64,000 nt of DNA, taken from positions 349,925-413,924 of the forward strand of contig NZ_JAPCZG010000001.1 in assembly GCF_025938155.1 (NCBI RefSeq). The letters run 5' to 3'. The position numbers were made by a program, and so were the translations under genes. The stretch is from Novosphingobium sp. KCTC 2891 (lineage in GTDB: Bacteria; Pseudomonadota; Alphaproteobacteria; Sphingomonadales; Sphingomonadaceae). Below, piece after piece: positions 1-8,202 of this stretch (position 1 is its first letter; every line of letters begins with the position of its first letter). The notes under the pieces were generated by a model, which ran no database searches, was not told the origin of the DNA, and saw only the letters and a list, made by a program, of their open reading frames with translations.

Positions 1-2
1 GC

Positions 3-998
3 GGTGGCGGTCCTCAGCCGGCCAACTTCACCGAACAGGACGTGACTGCGATACGCACGCAGATTGCCGGGATCACCGCGGTTGCCCCGCAGGCCAGCAG
101 TTCGGTCGTCGCGGTCTATGAAGGGTCCAACTGGTCCACCACCGTCAACGGCACGATCGGTGAGTTCTTCCGGATCCAGCCGTGGCCGCTGGTGGAGGGG
201 CGCAGCTTCGAACCGGCCGAGGAGGAGGCAGGCAAGGCCGTCTGCATTCTTGGCAATACCGTCAGGAAAAATCTGCTTGCAAGAGGTTCGCTGCTGGGCC
301 GCAGGGTCCGGCTGAACAGCATTTCCTGCACCGTGATCGGTATCCTGTCGGCACGCGGGCAGGCCGGATTCGGCGGAGATCAGGACGACGTGGTGATCAT
401 GCCGATCAAGCAGGTCCAGCGTCGCCTGACCGGGAACCACGATATCCGCCTGATGCTGGTGGGCGTGGACCAGAAGTACGAGAGTGCAGCCGTACAGGCC
501 GCCATCGCCAAGCTGCTGCGCGAACGACGCAATATCGAGGGCGTGAAGCAGGACGACTTCAACATCTTCGACACCGCCCAGATCAGCGCGACATTGACCG
601 GGACGACAACGCTGCTGACCCGGATCGTCGCAGCAGTGGCCGCGATCAGCCTGGTGGTCGGCGGGATCGGGATCATGAACATCATGCTGGTTTCGGTCAC
701 CGAGCGGACCCGCGAAATCGGCATACGGCTGGCGATTGGCGCGCTCGCGCATGAAGTCCTGACCCAGTTTCTCGTCGAAGCCATCGTCCTGTCGTGTCTT
801 GGCGGCGTCCTTGGCATCGTGCTGGCGCAAGCTCTGATCGTGATCATCGCACCGCTCATGCAGGTGCCGGTGGTATTCGTGCCTCAAATCAATCTCATCG
901 CCTTTTTGATCGCAGCGGCCATCGGCGTGATCTTCGGCTATTTTCCGGCACGGCGCGCAGCCAGCCTGAACCCCATCGATGCCTTGCGTTACGAATAG
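3..998 (+). CDS. MacB-type ABC transporter permease, C-terminal part (5' truncated by window)
   Basis: Inner-membrane permease of a MacAB-like export system. The reading frame is open to the left edge, so the true start lies outside the window; the GTG at 42 is internal. What remains is the end of the periplasmic MacB_PCD domain and the FtsX domain. The hallmark GGIGIMNIMLVSVTERTREI lies at about 665-724, with four hydrophobic segments in total, and the protein ends in the usual ARRAASLNPIDALRYE tail of MacB-family proteins. MacB partners are normally a periplasmic adaptor and an outer-membrane channel, which would be upstream. The substrate cannot be told from this fragment. It could equally be a macrolide, peptide or lipid exporter subunit. 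Confidence 0.88.
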   Translation, partial: GGGPQPANFTEQDVTAIRTQIAGITAVAPQASSSVVAVYEGSNWSTTVNGTIGEFFRIQPWPLVEGRSFEPAEEEAGKAVCILGNTVRKNLLARGSLLGRRVRLNSISCTVIGILSARGQAGFGGDQDDVVIMPIKQVQRRLTGNHDIRLMLVGVDQKYESAAVQAAIAKLLRERRNIEGVKQDDFNIFDTAQISATLTGTTTLLTRIVAAVAAISLVVGGIGIMNIMLVSVTERTREIGIRLAIGALAHEVLTQFLVEAIVLSCLGGVLGIVLAQALIVIIAPLMQVPVVFVPQINLIAFLIAAAIGVIFGYFPARRAASLNPIDALRYE

Positions 999-1298
999 GC
1001 ACGCTTGGTCCTGGCCTGGAACTGCTCGACACAAGCGATGGCAGATGCGCCAGGGGCAGGCGTTTCAGCGAGCGGGAGCTGAAATGAACGGAGGGCAGCC
1101 TTGGCATGCCCCAAAACGCCCCGGAATGATGGATTTGTCAGCGGCAAAGGTCGGTGAACTGTCCCAGTATTGTTGGGCGCCGCATTTTGCCCAGCAGAGC
1201 CTTTTTCGGATTCTCGCCGCAGCTCTCTTTCGGGAACCCGATAGCTACCGGGCACAATCACCTTGTCTGCTGGGCGTCCTCGATGATCGAGACATTTG
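999..1298. other. Non-coding stretch between the permease and tRNA-Thr
   Basis: About 300 bases with no convincing gene. Short open frames exist on both strands, but they have no ribosome binding site and no recognisable domain. The stretch adjoins the 3' end of the tRNA gene, a common integration point, but I found no repeat of the tRNA end within the window. Confidence 0.4.
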
Positions 1299-1373
1299 TG
1301 GTGCCGGCTGAGGGATTTGAACCCCCGACCTTCGGTTTACAAAACCGCTGCACTACCACTGTGCTAAGCCGGC
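1299..1373 (-). tRNA. tRNA-Thr (anticodon TGT), CCA encoded
   Basis: On the minus strand the sequence folds as a tRNA. The acceptor arms GCCGGCT (1367-1373) and AGCCGGC (1303-1309) pair perfectly, followed by discriminator A and an encoded CCA (1299-1301). The D stem is GCAC/GTGC. The anticodon loop is TTTGTAA with anticodon TGT, reading ACA (Thr), and the T arm carries GGTTCAAATCC. One G-A mismatch closes the anticodon stem. The length of 75 nt with CCA is normal. Confidence 0.96.
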
Positions 1374-1466
1374 GCGCGAGCTTCCTTGCCGGAAACCGTG
1401 CGCGACGTCCAGTGGGCGAGATGCCGGGAGGGCCGGATCAGATCACGATGAAATCGGCCCTTCCCG

Positions 1467-2354
1467 TCATCTGGCGCCGAACGTCCAGCCTTCGGTTCGC
1501 GCGATGGCGTCTGTCAGGCCGGCGGGGTTCCACAGGCACGCCTCGTGCGCGGCGGTGCGCAGCCAGGCGGCGGTGAGGATCGCGTCGCTGCGGTGATCGT
1601 CGATTGCGCCGGGCTGTCCCGCCGGTGTGCTGCCCAGCCGGGCCAGCGCGAGGTCCAACTCGCCGCCGTCGCGGATCTTCGAGCGCGCCGCTGTCCGCCC
1701 CGCCGCCATCGCCGCGATGGTGGTGTAGATCTCGCACACCACGGATCCGCGCGGGGGCAGGGGGTCGATGGGCCACACCGGCAGTCGCCCGGCGAGCCGG
1801 TGGAGCACGCGCATCCCCGACAGGCTCGACTTGCCGACTTGCGCCGCCCCGACGAGGTTGAAGTTGGAATAGGGCTTGCACCCCTGCGCTTCCTGGGCGC
1901 GCTCCGTCACGCGCAGCCGTCCGCGGCCGCCGCCCTTGCCATCGGCGCTGAAATACGCGCCTTCGCGCCCGCCGTGGCGGCGGAAGTGTGGGGCTATGTG
2001 CGGATGATCGACGAACGAACCGACTGAAAGGTGCGCATCGTCTGCTGCCATGGAGTCCACCAGCGCCCAAAGCGACCGCGCATCGGGTGGACTGCCCGCC
2101 CAGCCGGGAAAGAACGCGCCGACATCGGCGAAGGCCAGGCTGATGCCCAGGTCCATGCCCACCAGCGTGTTGTCCGGCAACTCGTGCGTCAGCCAGTGCA
2201 GCACTTCCGCGCGCGACCAGCGGTGCGCGGGGCGGACAAGTTCGGGCGCGGCGTGGCCTGTGCCACAGATCGCCAGCGCAATGCCCTTGTGCCGCTCGCC
2301 TGCCGCGCCCGACCAGTCGATCGCGGCGAAATGGCGAAATCGGCCGGGTCTCAC
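1467..2354 (-). CDS. DUF429-like predicted RNase H-fold protein
   Basis: Hypothetical protein of about 295 residues. It begins with AIDWSGA, carries a second DLGISLAF motif, and has SVVCEIYTT in the middle and DHRSDAILTAAWLR near the end. This spacing of acidic residues is typical of the DUF429/RNase H-like superfamily; its biochemical role is not established. I chose the GTG at 2352-2354 because it overlaps the rarA stop as GTGA, a normal coupled start. An ATG at 2384 is also possible and would add ten residues within rarA. It is co-transcribed downstream of rarA, which hints at a role in DNA or nucleotide metabolism, but that is inference. Confidence 0.72.
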   Translation of the reverse strand: MRPGRFRHFAAIDWSGAAGERHKGIALAICGTGHAAPELVRPAHRWSRAEVLHWLTHELPDNTLVGMDLGISLAFADVGAFFPGWAGSPPDARSLWALVDSMAADDAHLSVGSFVDHPHIAPHFRRHGGREGAYFSADGKGGGRGRLRVTERAQEAQGCKPYSNFNLVGAAQVGKSSLSGMRVLHRLAGRLPVWPIDPLPPRGSVVCEIYTTIAAMAAGRTAARSKIRDGGELDLALARLGSTPAGQPGAIDDHRSDAILTAAWLRTAAHEACLWNPAGLTDAIARTEGWTFGAR

Positions 2355-3667
2355 GCGCGCTCGCGGCGCTTGCGGTCCCACCACTCCAGCCGCTTCGTTA
2401 CCTCGCGCTCGAACCCGCGCTCGACCGGGCGGTAGAACGTCTGCGGGACCATGTCCTCAGGCCAGTAGTTCGCACCGGAAAAGCCATCGTCCGCATCGTG
2501 GTCGTAGGCGTAGTCCTTGCCATAGCCGATGTCCTTCATCAGCTTGGTCGGCGCGTTCAGGATATTGGCGGGCGGCATCAGCGATCCGGTGTCGCGCGCG
2601 CTTTTCCACGCGGCCTTCTGCGCGGCATAGGCCGCGTTCGACTTGGGCGCGGTGGCGAGATAGAGGCACGCCTGCACGATCGCGAGTTCGCCTTCGGGCG
2701 AGCCGAGGAACTCATAAGCATCCTTGGCCGCAAGGCACTGGACCAGCGCCTGCGGGTCGGCCAGCCCGATGTCCTCGCTGGCAAAGCGCACCAGTCGGCG
2801 CAGCACGTAAAGCGGCTCCTCGCCCGCGACCAGCATCCGCGCCATGTAGTAGAGCGCCGCCTGCGGGTCCGATCCGCGCAACGATTTGTGCAGGGCGGAG
2901 ATCAGGTTGTAATGCCCGTCGCGGTCCTTGTCGTAGACCGCGACGCGCCGCATCAGGAACTTCGACAGCCCGGCGGGATCGAGCGGCGCGGGCAGCGACA
3001 CGTCGAACAGCGTTTCCACCTGGTTGAGCAGGAAGCGCCCGTCGCCGTCGGCCGATGCGACGAGCGCCTCGCGCGCAGGCGGCGTGAGGGGAAGGGTGAG
3101 GCCGGTCACTTCCTCTGCCCGGCGCAGCAGTTCCCCCAGCGCGGCCGCATCCAGCCGGTGCAGGATCAGCACTTGCGCGCGGCTCAGCAGCGCGGCGTTC
3201 AGCGCGAAGCTGGGGTTCTCGGTGGTCGCGCCGACCAGCGTGACCGTGCCCTTTTCAACAAAGGGCAGGAAGCCGTCCTGCTGCGCGCGGTTGAAGCGGT
3301 GGATCTCGTCCACGAACAGCAGCGTGCGGCGCCCGGCGAGCGCCATGGCATCGGCTTCGGCAAAGGCCTTCTTGAGGTCGGCCACGCCCGAAAAGACGGC
3401 GCTGATCGCCACGTAGCGCATCCCCACCGCATCGGCGAGCAGGCGCGCGATGCTGGTCTTTCCGGTGCCGGGGGGCCCCCACAGGAACATCGAGGAGAGT
3501 TTGCCGGCCACCACCATGCGCCCGATCGCGCCGTCCGGGCCGGTCAGGTGGTCCTGCCCGATCACTTCGGACAAGTCGCGCGGGCGCAACCGGTCGGCCA
3601 GCGGGCCATCGTCGCCGGGGGGCGGTGCGGGCACATCCTGCGGAGGCGGGGCGAAGAGATCGGCCAT
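2351..3667 (-). CDS. rarA: Replication-associated recombination protein RarA (MgsA)
   Basis: AAA+ ATPase related to clamp-loader subunits and RuvB, acting at stalled replication forks with SSB. From the start MADLF at 3667 it is 438 residues, matching the family (about 440). Walker A GPPGTGKT lies at residues 64-71 and Walker B LLFVDEIHRFN at about 116-126. The sensor stretch GATTENPSF follows, and the C-terminal tetramerisation domain contains YMARMLVAGEEP and the GYGKDYAYDH motif. The open frame extends to an upstream ATG at 3781, but those 38 extra residues are not part of the family and would run into the PadR promoter. The gene overlaps its downstream neighbour by 4 nt and is divergent from the PadR gene. 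Confidence 0.95.
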   Translation of the reverse strand: MADLFAPPPQDVPAPPPGDDGPLADRLRPRDLSEVIGQDHLTGPDGAIGRMVVAGKLSSMFLWGPPGTGKTSIARLLADAVGMRYVAISAVFSGVADLKKAFAEADAMALAGRRTLLFVDEIHRFNRAQQDGFLPFVEKGTVTLVGATTENPSFALNAALLSRAQVLILHRLDAAALGELLRRAEEVTGLTLPLTPPAREALVASADGDGRFLLNQVETLFDVSLPAPLDPAGLSKFLMRRVAVYDKDRDGHYNLISALHKSLRGSDPQAALYYMARMLVAGEEPLYVLRRLVRFASEDIGLADPQALVQCLAAKDAYEFLGSPEGELAIVQACLYLATAPKSNAAYAAQKAAWKSARDTGSLMPPANILNAPTKLMKDIGYGKDYAYDHDADDGFSGANYWPEDMVPQTFYRPVERGFEREVTKRLEWWDRKRRERA

Positions 3668-3727
3668 GTCCCGCTCGAGATAGGGGCTTGCGGCGAAAAT
3701 TGCAGCACCCTCTTGTCGAGATCGCTT

Positions 3728-3741
3728 TAAGATATATCTTA
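3728..3741. promoter_or_regulatory. Perfect 14-bp palindrome, probable PadR operator
   Basis: TAAGATATATCTTA is a perfect AT-rich inverted repeat in an otherwise GC-rich region, 27 bases before the PadR start and 61 bases before the rarA start. PadR proteins typically repress their own promoter through such palindromes. Autoregulation is inferred from position. Confidence 0.6.
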
Positions 3742-3767
3742 GATCCATCGAATCGAAAGGAGAACCA

Positions 3768-4421
3768 ATGCGTTTCGACATGCGCGGCTACGGCCGCGGA
3801 CACCCCGGATGGGGAATGAAGATGATGCGCCATGGCGCGTTTGCCAGCCGTTTCGGCGGCTATGATGATTCCGATGGTGAAGGTTTCGGCGCCGGCTTCG
3901 GGGGCGGATTCGGCGGTGGGCGCCACGGCGGCGGTCATGGCCGTCGTGGCGGCGGACGGGGCGGCCGGATGTTCGCACCGGGCGAACTGCGGCTGTTCCT
4001 GCTCCACCTCGTCGGCCAGCAGAACCGCCACGGCTATGAACTGATCAAGGCGATCGAGGAACTGACCGGCGGGCACTATGCGCCCAGCCCTGGCGTGGTT
4101 TATCCCACGCTCGCGCTGCTGGTGGACGAGGCGATGATCGCCGAAGTGCCGGGCGAGGGCGCGCGCAAGGCTTTTGCCGTGACCGATGGTGGCCGCGCCG
4201 AACTGGCCACCCGCGGGGCAGAGATCGCGGCGATCCGCGCGCGGCTGGAAGGGATTGCCGAAGTGCGCGGGCGCGAGGCCAGCCCGCCGGTGATCCGCGC
4301 GATGACCAACCTCAAGCTGGCGCTGCGCCAGCGCGCGATGGCGGGCGGACTGGAGACAGAGACCGCGCACCAGATCGCCGACATTCTCGACGAGGCCGCC
4401 CGCAGGATCGAACGACTGTGA
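3768..4421 (+). CDS. PadR family transcriptional regulator with glycine-rich N-terminus
   Basis: Repressor of 217 residues. Residues 1-66 form a Gly/Arg/His-rich, probably disordered extension. The PadR winged helix follows at about 69-150 with the recognisable FLLHLVGQQNRHGYELIKAI and SPGVVYPTLALL segments. The C-terminal helical part (about 160-217) should mediate dimerisation. ATG at 3768 follows a good AAAGGAGAA ribosome binding site. The His/Gly-rich tail could bind metal, but no ligand is known. The gene overlaps the next by 4 nt (GTGA), forming a two-gene operon with the DUF2218 protein, an arrangement seen in other alphaproteobacteria. The palindrome at 3728-3741 is its likely operator. 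Confidence 0.9.
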   Translation: MRFDMRGYGRGHPGWGMKMMRHGAFASRFGGYDDSDGEGFGAGFGGGFGGGRHGGGHGRRGGGRGGRMFAPGELRLFLLHLVGQQNRHGYELIKAIEELTGGHYAPSPGVVYPTLALLVDEAMIAEVPGEGARKAFAVTDGGRAELATRGAEIAAIRARLEGIAEVRGREASPPVIRAMTNLKLALRQRAMAGGLETETAHQIADILDEAARRIERL

Positions 4422-4750
4422 ACCACGCGACCATCAGCAGCACCGCGCGCGTGCCCACCATGCATGGCGCGCGCTACCTTCAGCAGCTGTGCAAGCACTG
4501 GGCGCACAACCTTGCGGTCAGCTTCGACGAGACGCACGGCCGCGTCGTGTTTCCGCGCGACGCGCGCGGCGCTTCGTGGGCGGGCGACGGCATCGTCACG
4601 TTCGCGGCTGAGTCGGAAACGCTCGTCTGCGCCGTTACGGCCAGTGAGCCGGGCCAACTCGAAGGATTGAAAGGCGCGGTCGCCCGGCATCTTGACCGCT
4701 TTGCTTTCCGCGAGGCGCCGCTGGCGTTCGACTGGATCGATTCCGCCTGA
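4418..4750 (+). CDS. DUF2218 domain protein
   Basis: Protein of 110 residues of the DUF2218 family. It has the N-terminal RYLQQLCKHWAHN motif and the C-terminal HLDRFAFREAPLAFDW motif that define the family. DUF2218 proteins are often encoded beside siderophore or iron uptake genes, and an iron-linked role has been suggested, but no reaction is proven. The GTG start at 4418 overlaps the PadR stop (GTGA), so translation is coupled to the regulator. No signal peptide is visible, so it is likely cytoplasmic. Confidence 0.88.
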   Translation: MNHATISSTARVPTMHGARYLQQLCKHWAHNLAVSFDETHGRVVFPRDARGASWAGDGIVTFAAESETLVCAVTASEPGQLEGLKGAVARHLDRFAFREAPLAFDWIDSA

Positions 4751-4808
4751 TTTGCGAGGCGCGCGGTTTGGGCGTAGTCTGTCGCAACTTCGCAAAGGGG
4801 AGATTGCG

Positions 4809-5234
4809 ATGGAGCACGCCGACAACCGGTTCGCCCCAGCCCATCTGTGGGTAGTAGGCACGATCAGCCTGCTGTGGAATGCGTTCGGCTGCCTCGATTA
4901 CCTGCAGACGCAGCTCGGCATGGTGCAAATGCCGCCCGAGGTTGCCGCTTACGTAGCGGGCCTGCCGGGCTGGCTCACCGGCTTCTGGGCGCTGGGTGTC
5001 TGGGGGTCGCTGGTCGGCTCGATCCTGCTGCTACTGCGCTCGCGCCATGCGGTGACGGCATTCGCGCTGTCGCTGCTCGGCCTCGCGGTCAGCCAGGGCA
5101 CCCAGATGCTGACGCACCGCCCCGCCGAAATGAGCGGGCAGGCGATGGCGGTGTTCACTGCGCTAATCTGGGGTGTGCTGATCTTCCTGATCGTCTACGC
5201 CCGGCGGATGCGCGTGGCCGGCGTGCTTCGCTGA
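4809..5234 (+). CDS. Small four-helix membrane protein
   Basis: Hypothetical inner-membrane protein of 141 residues. The start ATG at 4809 follows AAAGGGGAG; the frame extends upstream but has no better start. Four hydrophobic segments lie at about 12-30, 46-70, 76-96 and 112-132. The pair GFWALGVWGSLVGSILLLLRSRHAV is typical of small sphingomonad membrane proteins annotated as sugar-transporter-like or of unknown function. No catalytic motif is visible. It lies 58 nt after the DUF2218 gene and might be read through from it. Confidence 0.75.
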   Translation: MEHADNRFAPAHLWVVGTISLLWNAFGCLDYLQTQLGMVQMPPEVAAYVAGLPGWLTGFWALGVWGSLVGSILLLLRSRHAVTAFALSLLGLAVSQGTQMLTHRPAEMSGQAMAVFTALIWGVLIFLIVYARRMRVAGVLR

Positions 5235-5246
5235 ACCGACGGCCCG

Positions 5247-6464
5247 TCAGCCGGCGCCTTCCAGACGCTTCTGCTTCTGGCGGATCAGTCGCAGATATGT
5301 GTCGGCCACCGCCTGGTTGATCCGGTCCCAGCTGAATTCAAGGCTGCGCTCTTCCCCCGCCGCGCCGTGGCGGGCGCGCAGTTCGGGGTCTTCGGCATAG
5401 CAGCGCAGGGCTTCGGCGAACTGGCGCACCGCGCCGGGGGTGATGAGGCGGCCCGAGCCGTGGTCGTCGACAAGGCTCTGGCTGCCGGTGGCTGCGGCGG
5501 CGACCACAGGAATGCCGCAGGCCATTGCCTCCAGCGTGACGTTGCCGAACGTTTCTGTGATCGAGGGGTTGAAGAGCATATCCATGCTCGCCACCGCGCG
5601 GCCAAGGTCGGATCCGCCCTGAAAGCCCGCGAACACCGCATCGGGCAGGCGCGCGGTGAACCAGTCGCGCGCGGGGCCTTCGCCCACCACCAGCACCTTG
5701 TGCGCGATGTTCCGGCGCACCAGCTGGTCGATCGTGTCCGAAAACACGTCCAGCCCCTTTTCCATCACCAGCCGGCCCAGAAAGCCGATCACCACCTCGT
5801 CGTCGGCGATGCCCAGGCTGCGCCGCCACGCGTTGTCGCGGCGGCCGGGGTTGAAGATCTCGCGGTCGACCCCGCGCGACCAGATGTCGATGTCATAGTT
5901 CATGCGCTGGTCGCGCAGCACTTGCGCCATCGATTCCGAAGGCGCCACCAGCGCGTCGCAGCGGCGATAGAACCGGCGGAGCATCGCTTCCAGCACCGGC
6001 TCCAGGAAGGCCATGTTGTAATAGCGCGGATAAGTCTCGAACCGTGTGTGGACCGAGGCGAGGATCGGCAACCCGCGCCGGCGCGCCCAGCTGACCGCGC
6101 GGTGCGCGGCGATATCTGGCGAGGCGACGTGGATCACCTGCGGCGCGAACGCGGCCAGGTCGCGCCGCACGCGGGGCGAAAGCGCCATCGGCACACGGTA
6201 TTCCGCGCGGCCGGGAATGGCGAGCGAAGGCACGCCGATCAGTTCGCCCGTTGCCGGGAAGGCGGGATTTTCCACCTTGGGCGCATAGATCCGCACATCC
6301 GCGCCCTGCCGCAGCAGATAGCCGACCAGCCGATTCAGCGCCTGATTGGCGCCGTCGCGGACGTAATTGTAATTGCCGCTGAACAGCGCAACGCGGAGGC
6401 CGGCAAGCGGCGCGGCGGGTTTTTCGGAAGGGATCGTCTCTGTGCTGGGCATCGTCCGCGCCAT
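5247..6464 (-). CDS. GT4-family glycosyltransferase (GT-B fold)
   Basis: Glycosyltransferase using a nucleotide sugar to extend a glycolipid or surface glycan. The N-terminal acceptor domain starts LRVALFSGNYNYVRDGANQ. The donor domain shows GFLGRLVMEKGLDVF, then SITETFGNVTLEAMACGIPVV, the E-x7-E motif of retaining GT4 enzymes. It resembles mannosyl/sulfoquinovosyl-type transferases; the exact donor is not determinable. I place the start at the ATG at 6464. An ATG at 6521 overlaps the upstream gene as ATGA, but the extra 19 residues are low-complexity. An ATG at 6452 is another option. No other cell-envelope sugar genes are adjacent. Confidence 0.88.
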   Translation of the reverse strand: MARTMPSTETIPSEKPAAPLAGLRVALFSGNYNYVRDGANQALNRLVGYLLRQGADVRIYAPKVENPAFPATGELIGVPSLAIPGRAEYRVPMALSPRVRRDLAAFAPQVIHVASPDIAAHRAVSWARRRGLPILASVHTRFETYPRYYNMAFLEPVLEAMLRRFYRRCDALVAPSESMAQVLRDQRMNYDIDIWSRGVDREIFNPGRRDNAWRRSLGIADDEVVIGFLGRLVMEKGLDVFSDTIDQLVRRNIAHKVLVVGEGPARDWFTARLPDAVFAGFQGGSDLGRAVASMDMLFNPSITETFGNVTLEAMACGIPVVAAAATGSQSLVDDHGSGRLITPGAVRQFAEALRCYAEDPELRARHGAAGEERSLEFSWDRINQAVADTYLRLIRQKQKRLEGAG

Positions 6465-6517
6465 AGCCGCCCCGCTCGCGCTTGGCGAGGGGGCGTGCCT
6501 ATGCGGTCCTGCAGCGA

Positions 6518-6907
6518 TCACCAGCCGCGGTAATGCTCGCGGTATTCGTGATCATCGTCGTCGCGGTCGCGGTAATGGCGACGCCAACTGTCGTCGCGGT
6601 AGTAACCGCGATAGCGCGGATAGGCATAATATCCCCCGCGATAGCGCGGGTAGGAATAATAGCCCCGGTTGTAGTAACCGCCATTGTAGTAGCCGCCGTT
6701 ATAATAACCGCGGTCGTAATAGCGATCATCGTGGTCTGATGCGATCGCCGCGCCAATGGCGAGGCCGATGATGCCCGCGCCGATAGCCACGGCGGCATCG
6801 TCACCGCCGCGGTCGCGATAATATCCGCGCGCCTCGGCTGGCGCGGCGGCGGCAAGCGCGCTGGCCGCAAGCGCGGCGGCAAGGGCGCCCTTCCTGACAA
6901 GGTTCAT
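6518..6907 (-). CDS. Secreted Tyr/Gly/Arg-rich repeat protein
   Basis: Small exported protein of 129 residues. A clear signal peptide (residues 1-27, ending AEA-RG) is followed by a short Gly/Ala hydrophobic stretch (about 38-57). Then comes a low-complexity region of repeated RGYYN/GGYYN and YPRYRGGYY units (about 62-105), and a charged tail rich in D, H and R. No enzyme motif. Proteins of this kind are common, uncharacterised envelope or periplasmic proteins in sphingomonads, often induced by stress; that role is inference. The Tyr/Arg-rich repeats suggest carbohydrate or cation binding or self-assembly. Its stop overlaps a possible start of the glycosyltransferase gene. Confidence 0.8.
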   Translation of the reverse strand: MNLVRKGALAAALAASALAAAAPAEARGYYRDRGGDDAAVAIGAGIIGLAIGAAIASDHDDRYYDRGYYNGGYYNGGYYNRGYYSYPRYRGGYYAYPRYRGYYRDDSWRRHYRDRDDDDHEYREHYRGW

Positions 6908-7208
6908 GGTACGTCTCCGTTCCCGCCGCCAACTGCCGGTTCATCGCGGCGCTGCGGAGGGTCAATAACCATATTGTCACAAGGCGCTGAACCTGCGCTG
7001 AAACCTTTGTTAATAAGCGGCCTTTTCGACGAACCGTTCGCCGCATTCCGTGCGGGGATGCCACCGGGCGAAAGGCTTGCCTCCGGCGCAGGCAGGCCGT
7101 TCCGTCTTCAGCGCTCCAGGCCGCCACGCGCCCTCTCGGGGCCGGGAATGCTGGAGCTTCGGATGCCTTGGCGGCAGGTCCGTTCGATACGTCCGCGTCT
7201 GTTGGCGG
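6908..7208. other. Intergenic region upstream of the Tyr-rich protein
   Basis: About 300 bases without a supportable gene. The right part is GC-rich. The left part (about 6960-7020) is more AT-rich and probably holds the promoter of the minus-strand Tyr-rich protein gene. I see no clear operator. Confidence 0.35.
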
Positions 7209-7451
7209 CTATCGCGTCAGATAGACGGCGGCATTGATCGCCGCGCCGACCATGAGCGCGGCTATGGCCAGGGCTTCGATCGCGCCGCGCTCGATCAGGT
7301 CGCGTGCCTTGCCGCGAAATGTATCGGAAGTACGGACCGGCCCCGCCCATTCGAAGGTTGGCTGCTCGGCATGATCCCCGGAATGAATGTCATAAAGCAG
7401 GCATCCCTGATCGCCGACTTCACTTGTGGTATCATGACCGAATTCAAGCAT
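7209..7451 (-). CDS. Small protein with C-terminal membrane helix, coupled to wHTH regulator
   Basis: Hypothetical protein of 80 residues. The first 50 residues are hydrophilic; residues about 58-76 form one hydrophobic helix with the tail AALMVGAAINAAVYLTR. Its ATG (7449-7451) overlaps the stop of the winged-helix gene (ATGCTTGA), which supports a coupled real gene. The codon pattern is less biased to G/C at third positions than in the core genes around it. No family recognised. A membrane-anchored partner or target of the regulator is a possible reading. Confidence 0.45.
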   Translation of the reverse strand: MLEFGHDTTSEVGDQGCLLYDIHSGDHAEQPTFEWAGPVRTSDTFRGKARDLIERGAIEALAIAALMVGAAINAAVYLTR

Positions 7452-7974
7452 GATCGCCGCCAACGATTTTCCGAACTCTCCAGTTTCCTTGGGGGTCGCG
7501 GATCATCTTGTGCTGCGTATTGGCAACGTCAGTCAGGTATTGAGTCATCGCATCCAGGCCGTGCTGTGTCAGCCTGATGAAGCTGGCGCGGCCGTCCGTC
7601 GTGTCAGGTTCGCGCTCGATCAATCCCTTCACTTCCAGGATCGAGATCCATCGAAGCCCCGTCGATGTTGAATTCGATGCTGCACGGCATGCGCTGGTGA
7701 TCCGGACGGAGCGACCCTGGGCGTGCGAGATGTAGAGTTCCAGGAGCAAGTCCCAAGCGGGGTCCTTGAACAACTCGTCCGAAAAGTAGCGGTCGCGCCT
7801 GCGACGGGCCCGAAAGTGCTCAATAGCCCAAAGGGCGAGATCGGAAGACCTGACTCCCAACTCGGCCGCATTGTCTTGAGCAGGCCTGTCGGCGCGCGAC
7901 TTCCGATGTAATTGCGCATCGCCAATGGGAATAATGCCTGCGACGGCAGGAAGTGTTCTGTCTCTCTGCCCCAT
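7444..7974 (-). CDS. MarR-like winged-helix DNA-binding protein
   Basis: Protein of 176 residues. Residues about 65-150 form a winged helix: LFKDPAWDLLLELYIS, then the recognition helix SNSTSTGLRWISILEVKGLI, then the wing EREPDTTDGRASFIRLTQHG. This arrangement is that of MarR-type regulators known from sphingomonads. The first 50 residues are basic and possibly disordered. The start at 7974 has a perfect AGGAGG eight bases upstream. Ligand and targets are unknown. It is co-directional and overlapping with the small membrane protein gene at 7209-7451. The AT-rich region just upstream (7975-8202) holds several inverted repeats that may be its operators. Confidence 0.75.
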   Translation of the reverse strand: MGQRDRTLPAVAGIIPIGDAQLHRKSRADRPAQDNAAELGVRSSDLALWAIEHFRARRRRDRYFSDELFKDPAWDLLLELYISHAQGRSVRITSACRAASNSTSTGLRWISILEVKGLIEREPDTTDGRASFIRLTQHGLDAMTQYLTDVANTQHKMIRDPQGNWRVRKIVGGDHA

Positions 7975-8107
7975 TTCGCAAACCTCCTATCCGCCGATTT
8001 GGCGCATTTAAAGTGCCTGCTAGCGGTCAGATCTTCAATATAACGTAAGTTATGATGCGGTGCCAAAATGGGTCTATTCTGATAAGTAATAATCCTAATA
8101 TCGTCGA

Positions 8108-8154
8108 GATTTGGCCATTTTTGTTATCATGAAAATGGAGTGATAAATCCAAAT
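8108..8154. promoter_or_regulatory. Nested inverted repeats in AT-rich divergent promoter region
   Basis: Between the divergent wHTH and RHH genes the DNA is strikingly AT-rich (about 7975-8202). It contains nested arms: ATTTGG (8109-8114) with CCAAAT (8149-8154), CCATTTT (8115-8121) with AAAATGG (8132-8138), and TTATCA (8124-8129) with TGATAA (8141-8146). This looks like an operator cluster for one or both flanking DNA-binding proteins. Confidence 0.45.
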
Positions 8155-8202
8155 TGGCAGGGTTAACTATGATATGGGGAATTGTGTTGGTAATTGTCGG
8201 AT

